From the NCBI GenBank assembly GCA_028583405.1, contig CM053252.1, forward strand, positions 32,059,562-32,123,561: 64,000 bases of DNA, given 5' to 3'. A program made the translations under genes and the position numbers. Below, piece by piece: positions 22,267-35,700 of the stretch. Each line of letters begins with the position of its first letter. Within the stretch, counting starts at the first letter, position 1. This stretch comes from Pogonophryne albipinna. Lineage: Eukaryota > Chordata > Actinopteri > Perciformes > Artedidraconidae. The notes under the pieces are model-generated. The model worked only from the letters and a program-made list of their open reading frames with translations, made no database searches and was not told where the DNA came from.

Positions 22267-25200
22267 CATCCATCCATCCATCTTCTTCCGCTTATCCGTG
22301 GTCGGGTCACGGGGGTAGCAGTTCCAGCAGAGAGCCCCAAACTTCCTTTTCCCTGGCGACATCAACCAGCTCTGACTGGGGGATCCCAAGGCGCTCCCAG
22401 GCCAGCGAAGAGATATAATCCCTCCACCTGGTCCTAGGTCTACCCCTTGGTCTCTTCCCAGCTGGACGTGCCTGGAACACCTCCCTAGGGAGGCGCCCAG
22501 GTGGCATCCTAACTAGGTGCCCGAACCACCTCAACTGGCTCCTTTCGACGCGAAGGAGGAGCGGCTCAACTCCGAGTCCCTCCCTGATGACCGAACTTCT
22601 CACCTTATCCCTAAGGGAGACACCAGCCACCCTGCGGAGAAAACCCATCTCGGCCGCTTGTATCCGCGATCTCGTTCTTTCGGTCATGACCCATCCTTCA
22701 TGACCATAGGTGAGGGTAGGAACGAAAATGGCCCGGTAGACAGAGAGCTTTGCCTTCTGGCTCAGCTCCCTTTTCGTCACAACGGTGCGGTAAAGCGACT
22801 GCAGTACCGCTCCCGCTGCTCCGATTCTCCGGCCCATCTCACGCTCCATTGTTCCCTCACTCGAGAACAAGACCCCGAGATACTTGAACTCCTTCACTTG
22901 GGGTAAGGACTCATTCCCTACTTGGAGTGGACAGTCCATCGGTTTCCTGCTGAGAACCATGGCCTCAGATTTGGAGGTGCTGATCCTCATCCCAGCCGCT
23001 TCACACTCGGTTGCGAACCGATCCAGTGAGTGCTGAAGGTCGCAGACCGATGAAGCCATCAGAACCACATCATCTGCAAAAAGCAGTGGTGCAATCCTTA
23101 GTCCACCGAACTGCAGACCCCCTCCCCCATGACTACGCCTTGAAATCCGATCCATGTATATTACAAACAGGATTGGTGACAAAGCGCAGCCCTGGCGGAG
23201 GCCAACCCTCACCGGAAATGGGTCCGACTTACTGCCGAGGACCCGGACACAGCTCTCGCTTTGGGAGTACAGAGATTGGATGGCCCTGAGTAGAGACCCC
23301 CTCACCCCATACTTCCGCAGCACCTCCCACAGTAACTCCCTGGGAACCCGGTCATACGCCTTCTCCAAGTCCACAAAACACATGTAGACCGGATAAGCGT
23401 ACTCCCAGGCCCCCTCCAGGATCCTTGCGAGAGTAAAAAGCTGATCCGTCGTTCCACAACCAGGACGGAATCCGCATTGTTCCTCCTCAATCTGAGGTTC
23501 GACAATCGGCCTGACCCTCCTTTCGAGTACCTTAGAGTAAACTTTCCCGGGGAGGCTGAGTAGTGTGATGCCTCTGTAATTGGCACACACCCTCTGATCC
23601 CCCTTTTTAAAAATGGGAACCACCACCCCGGTCTGCCACTCCTTCGGTACTGTTTCCGACTTCCACGCAATGTTGATGAGACGTGTCAACCATGACAGTC
23701 CCTCAACACCCAGAGCCTTCAGCATTTCTGGGCGGATCTCATCCACCCCCGGGGCTTTGCCACTGTGGAGTTGTTTAACAACCTCAGTTACCTCCCCCCG
23801 GGAGATTGGCGCCGATCCCCCGTCATACTCCAGCTCTGCCTCTAACATAGAGGGCGGAGTTGTCGGGTTCAGGAGTTCCTCAAAGTGTTCCTTCCAACAC
23901 CCCAACACTCCATCAGTTGAGGTCAACAATGTCCCATCCTTACTGTACACAGCTTGGATGGTTCCCTGCTTCCCCCTCCTGAGGTGTCGGAGAGTTTTCC
24001 AGAACAACTTTGGTGCCGCCCGAAAGTCCTTCTCCATGTCCTCTCCGAACTTCTCCCACACCCGCTGCTTTGCCTCGGCCACGGATGAGGCTGCTGCCCT
24101 TCGGGCCTGTCGGTACCTTGCAACTGCCTCGGGAGTCCCCCGGGATAACAAATCCCTGAAGGCCTCCTTCTTCAGTCGGACGGCTTCCCTGACCACCGGT
24201 GTCCACCAGGAGGTTCGAGGGTTACCGCCCCTTGAGGCACCTAGGACCTTGAGACCACAGCTCCCCACCGCGGCTTCGGCAATAGAGGCTTTGAACACCG
24301 ACCACTCTGGTTCAATGTCCCCAACCTCCACAGGAATGCCTGAAAAGCTCCGCCGGAGGTGTGAGTTGAAGGCCTCCTGAACTTGGGCCTCCTCCAGACG
24401 TTCCCAGTTCACCCGAACTACACGTTTGGGCTTACCAGGTCTATCCAGAGGCTTCCCCCGCCACTCGACCCAACTCACCACCAGATGGTGATCAGTTGAC
24501 AACTCCGCCCCTCTCTTTACCCGAGTGTCCAAAACATACGGCCTCAGGTCCGATGATACGATAACGAAATCGATCATGGACCTTCTGCCTAGGGTGCTCT
24601 GGTACCACGTACACTTATGAGCATCCTTATGTTCGAACATGGTGTTTGTTATGGCCAATCCATGACTAGCACAGAAGTCCAGTAACAAACCACCACTCCG
24701 GTTCAGATCAGTGGGGCCGTTCCTCCCAATCACGCCCCTCCAAGTGTCTCCATCATTGCCCACATGTGCGTTGAAGTCTCCCAGCAAGACTAAAGAGTCC
24801 CCTTCAGGAGCCCCATACAGGACTCTTTCCAGGGTCTCCAAGAAGGCCCTATACTCTGAACTGCTGTTGGGTGCATAAGCACACACAACAGTCAGAGTTT
24901 TCCCCCCCATAACCCGCAGGCGTAGGGAGGCGACCCTCTCGTCCACTGGGGTAAACTCCAACAACGAAGCACCCAACCGGGGACTTGTGAGTATCCCCAC
25001 ACCCGCCCGGCGCCTCACACCTTAAGCAACTCCGGAGAAGAATAGAGTCCAACCCCTATCCAGAAGTAAGGTTCCAGAGCCGACGCTGTGCGTAGAGGTG
25101 AGCCCAACCAGATCCAACTGGTAACGCTCCACCTCCCGCACAAGCTCCGGCTCCTTCCCCCCCAGAGAGGTGACGTTCCACGTCCCCAAAGCCAGCTTCT

Positions 25201-25638
25201 GTCGCCCGGGTCTGGTCCGTCGAGACCCTCCGCTTTCACTGCCACCCTTCTGGCAGCGCACCCGACCCCATCGCTGTTTCCCGTAGGTGGTGGGCCCGCG
25301 GGACGGAGAAGCGGAGGTGTTTTCCACGTTGCCTTTTCGGGCTGGGCCCGGCCGGGCTCCGTGGCAAGCCCGGCCACCAGACGCTCGCCGACGAGTCCTC
25401 CTTCTGGGCCTGGCTCCAGAAAGGGACCCCGGGCTTCCTCCGGGCCGGGTATCCTCACTTCTTGTTGTTGTTTTTTCCATGAGGTCTTTTGAACCAATCT
25501 TAGTCTGGCCCCTTGCCTGAGACCAATTTGCCATGGGAGACCCTACCAGGAACACAAGGTTCCAGACAACACAGCCCCCAGGTTCATCAGGGCACACAAA
25601 TCTCTCTACCACGGTAAGGTGCTGGTTCTTCAGAGAAG
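22267..25638 (-). mobile_element. full-length RTE-clade LINE (Rex3-like), 3.4 kb
   Basis: On the minus strand it runs from a 5' end at 25638 through an endonuclease-RT frame to a 3' end reading CGGATAAGCGGAAGAAG then (GATG)n, the familiar Rex3/RTE tail. A perfect 12 bp duplication brackets it, which is strong evidence that both ends are complete. It lies about 3.7 kb downstream of the zbtb44 stop and in the same orientation. Confidence 0.92.
22307..25534 (-). pseudogene. RTE/Rex3 endonuclease-reverse transcriptase, one internal stop
   Basis: On the minus strand a frame begins at the Met at 25534 (MANWSQ; an earlier in-frame Met at 25660 lies outside the element) and stops at TAA (25024-25022). 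Exactly the same frame continues for another 903 codons to 22307, so a single nonsense codon splits an otherwise open frame of about 1,075 codons. The N-terminal part is Arg/Gly/Pro-rich. Next comes an AP-type endonuclease ([29 protein letters not shown]), then RT ([35 protein letters not shown], catalytic FADD) and a C-terminal region with a RWFGHLVRM block. The nonsense codon lies within the endonuclease start. It would nick DNA and copy its RNA in cis; this copy is probably inactive unless the stop is read through. Confidence 0.9.
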
Positions 25639-25650
25639 GTATAAGAACAC
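25639..25650. repeat. 12 bp target-site duplication of the RTE LINE (5' side)
   Basis: GTATAAGAACAC, identical to 22255-22266. Confidence 0.92.
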
Positions 25651-28600
25651 ATTTTAACAAAATCTATTACAAAAGTCTAGTCATTTTCAAAGTCTGGTAT
25701 AAAATCTGGCAACAGGGATTATGCCGGCCTAGAAAAACGGTGCTACACCGATATGGTACCAGTGAGGGTTAAAAGAGCCCAGTAGATCTGTGTTAAATAT
25801 ATTATAAGTAAATAAATAAGTATTAAGCTACTTTACCAAGTAGAGGCTAGTGAAATGTGTAGTTAAAAACACAGCCTTTGCTTTTTGATCATGTAGTGTT
25901 CGTAAAGTAACGTAATAACGAAGATAATAAACAAAATAAAGTGCCAAAAAACATCTTCAGACAAGTTTTAAACATAGTTTTTTTAATTTACATTTTATAC
26001 TTTTACAAAAACGACTCTTTTTAATAACAGGACTGCAAAGCCAGAACGCTAGCAAAGATTAAGAACACCATCAACTCTAAAATACAGAGTGGTCTTGTCA
26101 GATTTGAACAGCCAACTGTGGAATATGATCCAGTTAAAACACTCAACACCACGAACGTTGCTTCTCCCTAAACAATGTGCACGTTGCATTACTATCCGGG
26201 ATGTTTTTGTACAGTTTAAATACAGTATCAAAGACACAAAATACAACATCTGTCTCAAAGCAGGTTGTAATCAAGTAGCCTAACAGTATAAAGAATATGC
26301 AACATAGTATGAGTGTATATACTGTATATGTATTTATATACACACTGCAGACGGTCACAAAGTGAAGAAGGCCCCCTGTACTGCCAAACTAAGCTGTTCT
26401 ATTCACATTTAACAAGATTATCTAAAGATGCCATGAAACAGCAACCATAATACAAAAGTCACCAAAAATATATGCCATTATGAAGAGCTACCATATTTTT
26501 TTTTCTTATATTTTCCTACTTTTAAATAAGGACTGGAAAACGTATACAACATCAAGTGTACATTGACAAGGCATGTCCTGTATATAATCGAGATATCTTA
26601 AAACATTGCACATGAAAAGGGATCAAAAGAAGAGGGCATGCTGAACAACATATCAAAGCTACGCTGGATGAAGAGTCATCTTGAAATAAGGCCTTGACAG
26701 AACTGAAAACATGCTCTCCACTTCACAGAACGATATGAACATGCAACTTTAAAAACAAACAGAAAGGAGCTGTTTGATGTCAAAGCTTTGTTCCAAGTTT
26801 CACAGATCAAAAGGGGTCCTCGCCTATTTGATTCTCCTTCAGTCACATTTGATTTGAAACAAAATACATTCTTTTTTATCTATATATATATATATATATA
26901 TCTTTTAAAACGACACCTGTCCATTTATTGCACACCATCGGTTCACGAAAATATTTTGGGCACTTTTGCGTTTCAACACACAGCAGCATTTCATTATAAA
27001 AAAGTCGTTTGAACAGACACTTTGAACACAACAGATGAAAAGCATGACGTACAAATGGAGAATAGAAAACTTTTTTTCTTTTTAAATGTTGATATTGTGC
27101 AACTAGAGTTAATAGGTCCATTTACTAAGGCTAGCCTCTTAAATGCACAACATCATACAGTGTTTTAAGGGGCAAAACAGCAGGACCCCTTTTTGCTAAT
27201 AGCATGGACCACTTACAATGATTATCTCTCTTTTAATATGTGCAGTTACTGATTGCCATGGCAAATCCCCAATGAGATCGAGAACATTTGGTCCTGTAGG
27301 AAAGAAACGTGAATTGTACCCAGATAAAAAGGGCAAATGGCACAACGTTTTGACTGATAGGGTGGCACAAGCTCTTATTAAGACAGCTCTCAGCGACTTG
27401 AATGATCAGGACAGAGTTATATTGATTCCATCATCACAGCAATAATCATCTTTACATTTTACAATCAACCCTGTGTTAGGAGGTCTTACATCCTGCTGTG
27501 ATCATTCTCAATGTCGGCTGCTTGTACTACTTTCAGGGGGCGATGGAAAAGAAACGAGCCAGTCACAGTCAGTAGCATTCAACTCGTGGATTATAACCAC
27601 GGGTATCATTATCTCCTCAAAATACAGGCACAACAATGTCCAAGTACACGATTACAACCATGTTGGCACGACACAGATAACAGGACTTTGACCTAACAAA
27701 AATAAACAAAAGTTGAAATTAGTAAAGTCAACTGCCAAACTGTGCTATCAGTTTAAGGTGAAGGATACACAATATATGTATCATTTAGAATGATACAACT
27801 CACAGTATTTGCATTCAATCACTTGCATTGCTTTTAAAGCAATATGATCACATACCAACAACTTGTAATCTGTTCTGACTGTAAACTGGCCATCACAGAT
27901 AGCATCACTTCCTGCTCCCTGCTGGCTGCACACATAGCTTTGATTTTTAGTCAGGGAATTTCTTTAATGTCGTTTTTCCCTTTGTGGTAACCTAGGTAAA
28001 AAAACAACAACAGAATGCTGGTGGTTATTCTAATAAAACAAAAGTCACACAATGATTAAAAAGGAAAAGAAACATGTTGTACCTAAGTGAAACATCACAA
28101 CATATCTGCAGTGTACCTGTTGGTATATCGACCAGATTTTGAAAGCCATGTGAGATATCAATATTTAGAACAGAAACGGGCTTGAAACTGAAAAAAAACA
28201 ACTGCATTTGACAAGCAGGCCTAAGTTCAAATAAGATAAAATGCTACATTACCATAATCCTTTTGGGGAATAGAACATTGTTATTGTGAAACCTTGTTAC
28301 TCCAAATGTTAGTCTTCTATTGATTTATTTGGTTAGATTTATATTAAAAAAAAACTTTTAGCTTTTTTTTGTTTTTGGAGATGCAAGGTTTGATTAAACC
28401 ACAGTATTCAATAATAATAAAAAAATAACTTATGATAAGTCAGAAATTATATACTGCACACGTGTTAAGGGAATACTCTGTCAATATAATCTTAGATAAA
28501 ACAAAGAAAAGAAAAGTATTGTGTTCTTATAGATAAAAATAAATGCACACACACCTGACATATCATATTTCACGACACCCAACATTCAAACACAGCATTC

Positions 28601-29319
28601 AAATAGTAAACTACAGTACAAGCTATTGCAATATACATAATATTGAGCTTAAACAGTTTGCCTATAGCAACGGCACTGAAGGAATAACACAGTCTCTGCC
28701 CATACAAACTAGCGTTGGCACTAAAATGAATTACAATGTTTTTTATTGTATTTAGCTCAGTTTGCAAAGACTTGATTTGACCTCTCCTTCTTCCTCTACA
28801 CGTTGCTTTGTTAAAATGGATCTCTCAGGCACTTTCCAAAAAGGCTTGGATTCAACAGACCTCGAATTGGCTAAGACAGAAACGACTTTAGCTAGTGCTG
28901 CATTCACGTCATATGGGAAATAAAACAACCTTCCTACAAAATGACTCTTAAAAAATACTGCTTCGACTCAAAACATACTTGAGATTTGGTGATGGGCCGA
29001 TTTTTTTATCCAAAGATATCTCATGTCACCAAAGAGGAAATTGCTGCATTCAAGCTCGGGGGAAATAATTAAAACAAAGAAAATAATCATTTAATTTGCT
29101 GGATTTGGTGTAAAACATAAAGTCAAATAAGTGCATCTGTGGAAAAACACATCATCAAGGCAACTGAAGTCTCCGGAAAACTTCCATCGGGGGGACCTGA
29201 AGGCCTCACATGATGAGGTTTCAACATGTCCGAGTTCTCCCTTTGAGCCGCCGTGGCACAGATATTCCCATATGACATGACTGCAGAGTAAGACATGGTG
29301 GGCAAGCAGGAGGCTAGAA
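25651..29319 (-). other. zbtb44 3' UTR and downstream flank
   Basis: There is no convincing coding sequence between the LINE and the zbtb44 stop codon. The part next to 29319 must hold the zbtb44 3' UTR. Several minus-strand AATAAA-type signals exist (one near 28740), but I cannot decide which is used. A short (TA)n tract lies at about 26880-26900. Confidence 0.5.
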
Positions 29320-29722
29320 TCACTCGATGGTAATGGAAGCCAGCTCCTTGGCCTGGGCATGCTGCTCTCCTTCTAACACCTCAGGGGAACTGCCTCCTCC
29401 ACTGCTGTCCATCTTGGTCTCCTCTGTCGTGGCGCCCGTCTCATCGGCGTCCATCTTCAGGGAGGATGGGGCTTCCAGGGGGTCCAGGGGCTCGGGTGAA
29501 AAGAAGCCGGAGGAACTCTCGCAATTCTGGGTAGAGGAGGAGACCTGGGAGATGACGGGCATCTGCACTGAGGAGGAGGAGGAGGAGGAGGAGGGGGCTG
29601 CGATGGAGGAGGTGCTTCCCGGGTACACGGGCTGATGGTCCGACTCCTCTAGCTCATAATGGATTCCCAGAGCCTCCTCTTCCTCCTGGACCTGGCTCAG
29701 GTAGTCGGGCACGAGGAAATCA
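29320..29722 (-). CDS. zbtb44: zbtb44 last coding exon
   Basis: The acceptor is CTGCAG before 29722. It completes a Ser codon and continues DFLVPDYLSQ, an acidic and Ser-rich tail, then VQMPVISQ and the terminal SITIE before the stop at 29320-29322. A (GAG)n-like tract on the plus strand at 29571-29592 encodes a run of eight Ser residues, likely variable in length. Confidence 0.93.
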
Positions 29723-32700
29723 CTGCAGACACCAAAAGAATGAGAGGAGTTCAATGGCTTTTAATTTGCTACATTTATAAAAACAATATATTTGTTAAAT
29801 CTGTACATTTTGACAATTTAAATGATGGTACATTAGCTAGCAAGATATGTGCCTTAAGCTGCATTCACATGATATGCCATTTGCTTTTCCCTCAACGCAA
29901 AGTTGGGCCCAGTGAAAAGAGCCAATTATGTTTCATTTCTATGGTAACCTCCCCTGCTAGCTTGCTACAGCTGTCATCTGATTGGTTGCGTGTCGAAACG
30001 TCAGCCATAAACAAGGTCGAATTGGAAATTATTTAAACTTTTGAACCGAGTACGTAACACTGAGGTTAGTACTTCTACCAAGTCAGGCGGCACCGCTTTC
30101 TCCATAGAATCACAACGGCAACGTCAGTGAAAAATCGTTTTACTTTGTATCATCGTTTTACTACTGAAGGCCTATCTTTTTACATTGGCTTTTGTCTCTA
30201 CTTGAAATGTGTGTGATATGTTCTGTTATTATGTTTGTTCCTTTCAGGACTCCACTCTTATGTTGACCTTATGTTGACCTTATGCCTCCTGTGGTCATTG
30301 TATTCATGTTTCTGTGGTCTTACATTTTAACTTTTGTTCTTACTTGTGAAGCACTTTGTGAATTCTATTTCTGTGAAATGTGCTATAAATACATAAACTT
30401 ATTATTACGATTATTATCATGTGAGTGCAGCTTTAGGATGAGAACAATGCACAAGACTGATTTAATCATTTTTTGATTTTGAGAAATTAGCTTTCAAACA
30501 GCTCAACATTCAGCATTTATGAATAGAAGTTCAAAGTCTCCAAGGACTCATCTAATAATAGGACCCTCTCAAGGGGTTTCAACTAAATCAATACATTTCA
30601 GTTAATAAGTCAATAATGACGGATCAAATAGTCCATGTATTAATAAGTCAAGACTTTTTCTTTTTTAAATGTGACAATTTGCTGAAATAATACATCGTTG
30701 GGATTTGGACTACAGAGGCCTGTACTACGAAGCAGGATTTTCGCTTAGCCGGCTAACTTCAAGGAAAACTTGGGGTTTCCGGTCCTACGGCGCTGGTTCT
30801 CTTTTTAGCGGGCTAGATCTCCATGGTAACTTATGCTGAGCGGATAACCAGGGGCCTATACTACGAAGCAGGATTTTCGTTTAGCAAGCTAACTTCAGGG
30901 ATTTCCAGTCCTACGAAGCTGGTTCACTTTTTAGCGGGCTAGATAACTTATGCTGAGCGGCTAGCCTGCTCCGGAGCAGGATAGGTTCCAGGATAAGAGA
31001 TCAACTCAGTGAAAGCACCGCCTCCTGACCAATCAGAGCTCAGTGTGCGGAGGAAATACAGTTTAAAGTGCCGTAGCAGGAAAGACGGCCGGCCAAAATC
31101 ACCGACTGTGTGAACGTGAAAATGAATAGAACATCACCTCCCATCTTCAGAGCAATCTATTATTATACTATTATGTTAAGAAAGCTTAATGAAATATCTG
31201 CCACAACATAAGTAACCGGATCAAAGTAACATTACGTAGCCTACAGTCCGCGGCACTGTGAGTGCAGACGTCGATGTGTCCCATTATCATCATATCACAT
31301 CATAATGTATCATATATTTCTTTATCTGAGTCAGCTGAGCCGTATCTGGCCGTGCAACACTCACAGTGTCACATACTGTATGCAGAAGTATTATTTTAAG
31401 CAACACATTAAGTTGACGAAACACTCGAGACAAATGTAATTAAAGTCAGATCGTGTTTTAGACGGGGCAGTGATATCATAAACCTGTTAATGTATGCATT
31501 CAAACACTTGTTCTGTTACCAGCTGTATTCACCTTGCAGGTGCAGCTATGTGGCTTTGATCCTGGATAAAGTGTTTAAGTCATGGATGTTTAAAGTTTAA
31601 CTTCTTCATATTTGACTAATATTATAGTTGACTTTTCATTCAGGAAGTATGACGCTGCGCTGTCAGTACGCTTGTCCATGTTTGTGATTGGTCGAATGCT
31701 CCAGATACCACCCCTTTCATGTGAACGTGCACCTAACTAGAGAGGGCACGGCTGGCTTGAGCGATCCACTTGATAACCCACGTCGTAGTACAGTTTAGCG
31801 AGAGCGCGTATGTTTTGGATTAGGCCAACCGGCTAACTCAAACATATCCAGGTTAGGTTGAACTGGCTTCGTGTACAGGCCTCAGGTCACAAAAACCAAG
31901 AAATGTAAGGAGGAAATGTGGGTTTGAATAAATAAGTGATGGGCATGTGTTAATGTACAAGTTGCACTTCTGCTTTTGTGTCAGTTTAGTGAAGAAGTAC
32001 TGTTTTTGTTTTTATTTCATTCTGTTTAATTTACTCCTAAGTAAGTGATTTAGTACATTTCCCAGAATGCCTTTCAACAGCCACCCAAAAATGTAGTTGT
32101 CTTTACTCAAGGATGTATGCATGAAGGAACGGAAATATAGAAAGTTAGCTTAAGACAAGAGTCAATGATTCAAACTGAAGAACACAAAGTGTCTTGTGGG
32201 TGCAATATATTCTGGTCTGTGGAGGCTACTGCTGTAACCAATACCCATACATTGTATCTGCTGGATTTTTCCCTTTACAACTCCATTTTAGGGCAAACTT
32301 TTAAACTAAATTACTGTCATTTTACACAGCTGATTTATGGCGGCTAAGAAACTAATCCTGTAGTCAGATAGGAAACTGTTTTTAAAAAAAAAAAGGTTTT
32401 CCCTGCTATCTCAATTGTTGTGTTTTCTGACGCGGAAATTATTTCATCACATCCATTGGAGTTCCTAACATATACGGCTTCCATCAAGAACAGTAGGAAT
32501 CAGAGCTCAGTATCCAGTATTAATAGTTAAGGTGGAGTCGAACTGTCCTCACAAAGCGACAGCTGACTCTGACAAACTGCTCTTCAGTAGTTAACATATC
32601 TTTTTATGTGCAGACTGAGGATGGGAGTTAGGAGTCTGACTGTAATGCCAGATAATTTTCCACACTGTTATGATCTCAGCGAGGACCTTCTACAATAAAA

Positions 32701-35700
32701 CTCTTGAGGAGTCAATGGCCCGTTTGAGTCCTGCCGACCTGTGAGGGCTTGAGTTGATTAAGAAGTGGAAAAGTCTGGGAAATAAAAACACTCTTCCACT
32801 TTATGAAGACACTGTGTTCTGACTTTCATGAGGCAGGCTGAGCTGCTGATAAAAACAAACAACCCACTCTATTTCATTAAAGCCCTGGTAAAAAAATAAA
32901 CATGTGTTTTAGGTTTGTCACACTGCTGAAAATAATGTTATTAAACCACCCAGGCACATTATAATGATACAGAAATTACCAAGTGTAAAATGAGGTTGCA
33001 AAACTGTGAAAAAATAAGCAGTATTTTATACTGACAGCCCTAAAATAAATGCACAATCGCGGGTCAGGGTTGATTACAAATTAACACAATATTAACGACA
33101 TTTCCTTATAACCACTTTTTTAGATGGTCCATTGGCCAACTAATATGGTGACCCACGGCGATTTCTCACAGTATGACAGATGGCCCGTACATCACTGCTA
33201 GCTAGTAAACGTTAGACTGCTTTAAGTGAGTAACTCATGAGTGAGCGGTGGAACCACTGATGCAATAAATACTGCTCTTTATATAGTCCTAGGGGAGGGC
33301 TATGTTATAAGTGATGACCCCAGGATTTCTGGGCCACCCAGAGATTCCTAAAACAAAACTGTCCAACTCTACAATTCAGTACAAAAGTCTTCTCACCTGA
33401 TCCGTATTAAGAAACAAATCTTAGATTTGACTTTAATTTATGACTGAAGAGTATGACTTTAAAATTAGGGATTCAAAATAAACTGAAGTTATGTGAGGTT
33501 TTTAAGATCACTGCGCAGTTGGGTTCTTATATTGGCCGTTGGTCAATGTATTACAAAAAGTAATTTTCTTATTATTGTCTACTTGATCGCATTTGTCAGT
33601 AAACAGAGCCAAGTGTAACTTCAGGTGTTTGCCATCTCTGTATAAAATCAAAGGAATAGTTCAATATTTTGGGAAATGGCCTTATTCACTTTCTATTTGA
33701 GAGTTAAAAAAGGAGACTGATAGCACTCTCATGTATGTAGCTTAGCGTATAGCGTACGGACTGGAAATGGGAAAAAGGCTTTCTTGGCAGAGGTCACAAA
33801 ATCCATATTTGTTTACCTTTAAAGCTCACTTCTTAACATTGTTTACCTCGTTTGTTTAATCTGCAAAGACGTTTTCTGGGTTTATAACAGCTTCCTGGTC
33901 AGGTTCAATCACTTTTTGTAGTCTCCAAAGGTCACCTGACATTTATTCCCAAATGGCAAATGCTCTAACAGCTCATTGAAATGCAGTTTGTCTCCAATAT
34001 CCAATGTTTGGGATGAAAATGTATAATCTTCCCGAAATGTAAATCTATTTCTCAAAATAAGTTACATTTTCAATGAATACCATCAAGTACTTCAGGTACT
34101 CTTGATCTGAGCATCAAGATCAAGTGCAATCATGTCGGAAACAATTCTACACAACAAAAGTCATAGAGGGAAAACGTACAAATGGACCTAAGGTATGAGA
34201 GTCTAAACTTGAGTAACTTTTTGATCCAGGTGAGATCTGAGTAAATGATGAGGGTCAGCGCCCCCGGACTCCTCACCTGCTCTGGAAGTAGTTTGCTAGT
34301 TCAGATGCCTCATGGTTCAGACTCCTCAGGTGTACAATTAAATTGCCAGAGTTGGTGAACATGGCCCCACACGTTTTGCACTCGTAAATCCGCGGCTTGC
34401 GGATTATGTGTCGGGAGACCCTCATGTGGTGCTTATATTCACCGAAGGACGTGAATGTGGCGCTACATATCTGGCACCGGAAACAGCGTTTACCTTCGTG
34501 CTTCAGCCGATGCATCTTTAGGGAGTAGGCCCGTGTGAACTTTTTCCCACAGCGGTCACACTGGAAAGGCTTAATGCCTGGGAGAAGAAAACAACAGAGT
34601 TCAGCTGTTCTGTGAATAAGCGTCACATGTCTTGGTATCTGTGTGTGGGTGAGGGTAAGACGAGGGTGAATGACATGGTACCACAAAGTCCGCCTTAACT
34701 GTTTTCCGAATAAAAACCACCCCCAGAGTAACTGGGAAGAATGAGTACTTCAGTGATATTTTATCCCTCCACCGTAGAACTCTTACACTACATCTTGAAA
34801 AGTTTGCAGATACATACAGTAGATCCTTTTTTTGTTTTGCTATGCTTGTGATGTGGGCTTGGAAGGTTTCCCTTTCACATAATAATTTCAAATCAATAGT
34901 CCACAAATCAATGTATTTTACTTTGATATAGTTAACAAATGTTTAAGTGCTATTAATGTGAAGGGATGGATTCCAACTGATTTCAGATTCAGGTCTGCGT
35001 CTTCTTTATACCATGTGTTATTCACAAAAAATGTTTATTTAAATGATGACATGCTTTGTGATTCATTATTGAATTATTATTTTCCCCTAAAAAACCCTCA
35101 TATGAAGACGTTTGAACTCAAAATCAGTACATTATCGAGCACATGGCACAATCATCCCATAAACATATCAACAGAAAGCATTACATTATTTTAAATAAAT
35201 GTATTTGGAAATAAACCAATCGTTTATTTTCTATTCAACTTCATCTAGCAATTTTAGGATCTGTTGAAAGCTGACAAAGGGTTATTTAGCCATTTAGTTT
35301 TTTTTTTTTCGACAAACATTAATTTGCAGTGTCATTGGTACATCAAATAATGACCAAAACATAAAATGATTGCTGGGGTTGCTGTTTTTATAATCAATTT
35401 ATCGAAATAACATGTGTATTTTCCCTAGAGATTACATGTCAAACAGTGTTACACACAATTACATGTGAAATCGGTGGATGAATACTAAGTTGCCCAAGAT
35501 CAATACTCATGAAGTTTTCTTTTACCCCATCTCACATACCTGAGTGTATGAGCATATGCTGCTTCAGGTTTTGGATGCGTGTGAATCTGACGCCGCAGGT
35601 GGGACATTGGAAGGGCCTGTCGGGGCCGTTGGTGCCTGACCTGGCAGAGGGGCTGATGTAAAGGTGGTACGGATACTGAATACCCTCTAACCTGAAACAC

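Noticed and set aside
22517..22906. 129-codon plus-strand frame
   Set aside because: Antisense to the LINE RT C-terminus.
23613..24380. 255-codon plus-strand frame
   Set aside because: It is the antisense shadow of the Rex3/RTE endonuclease-RT frame; it has no domain of its own.
27218..27445. 75-codon plus-strand frame downstream of zbtb44
   Set aside because: No recognisable domain, no neighbouring exons with matching splice sites, and it lies in the zbtb44 3' flank.
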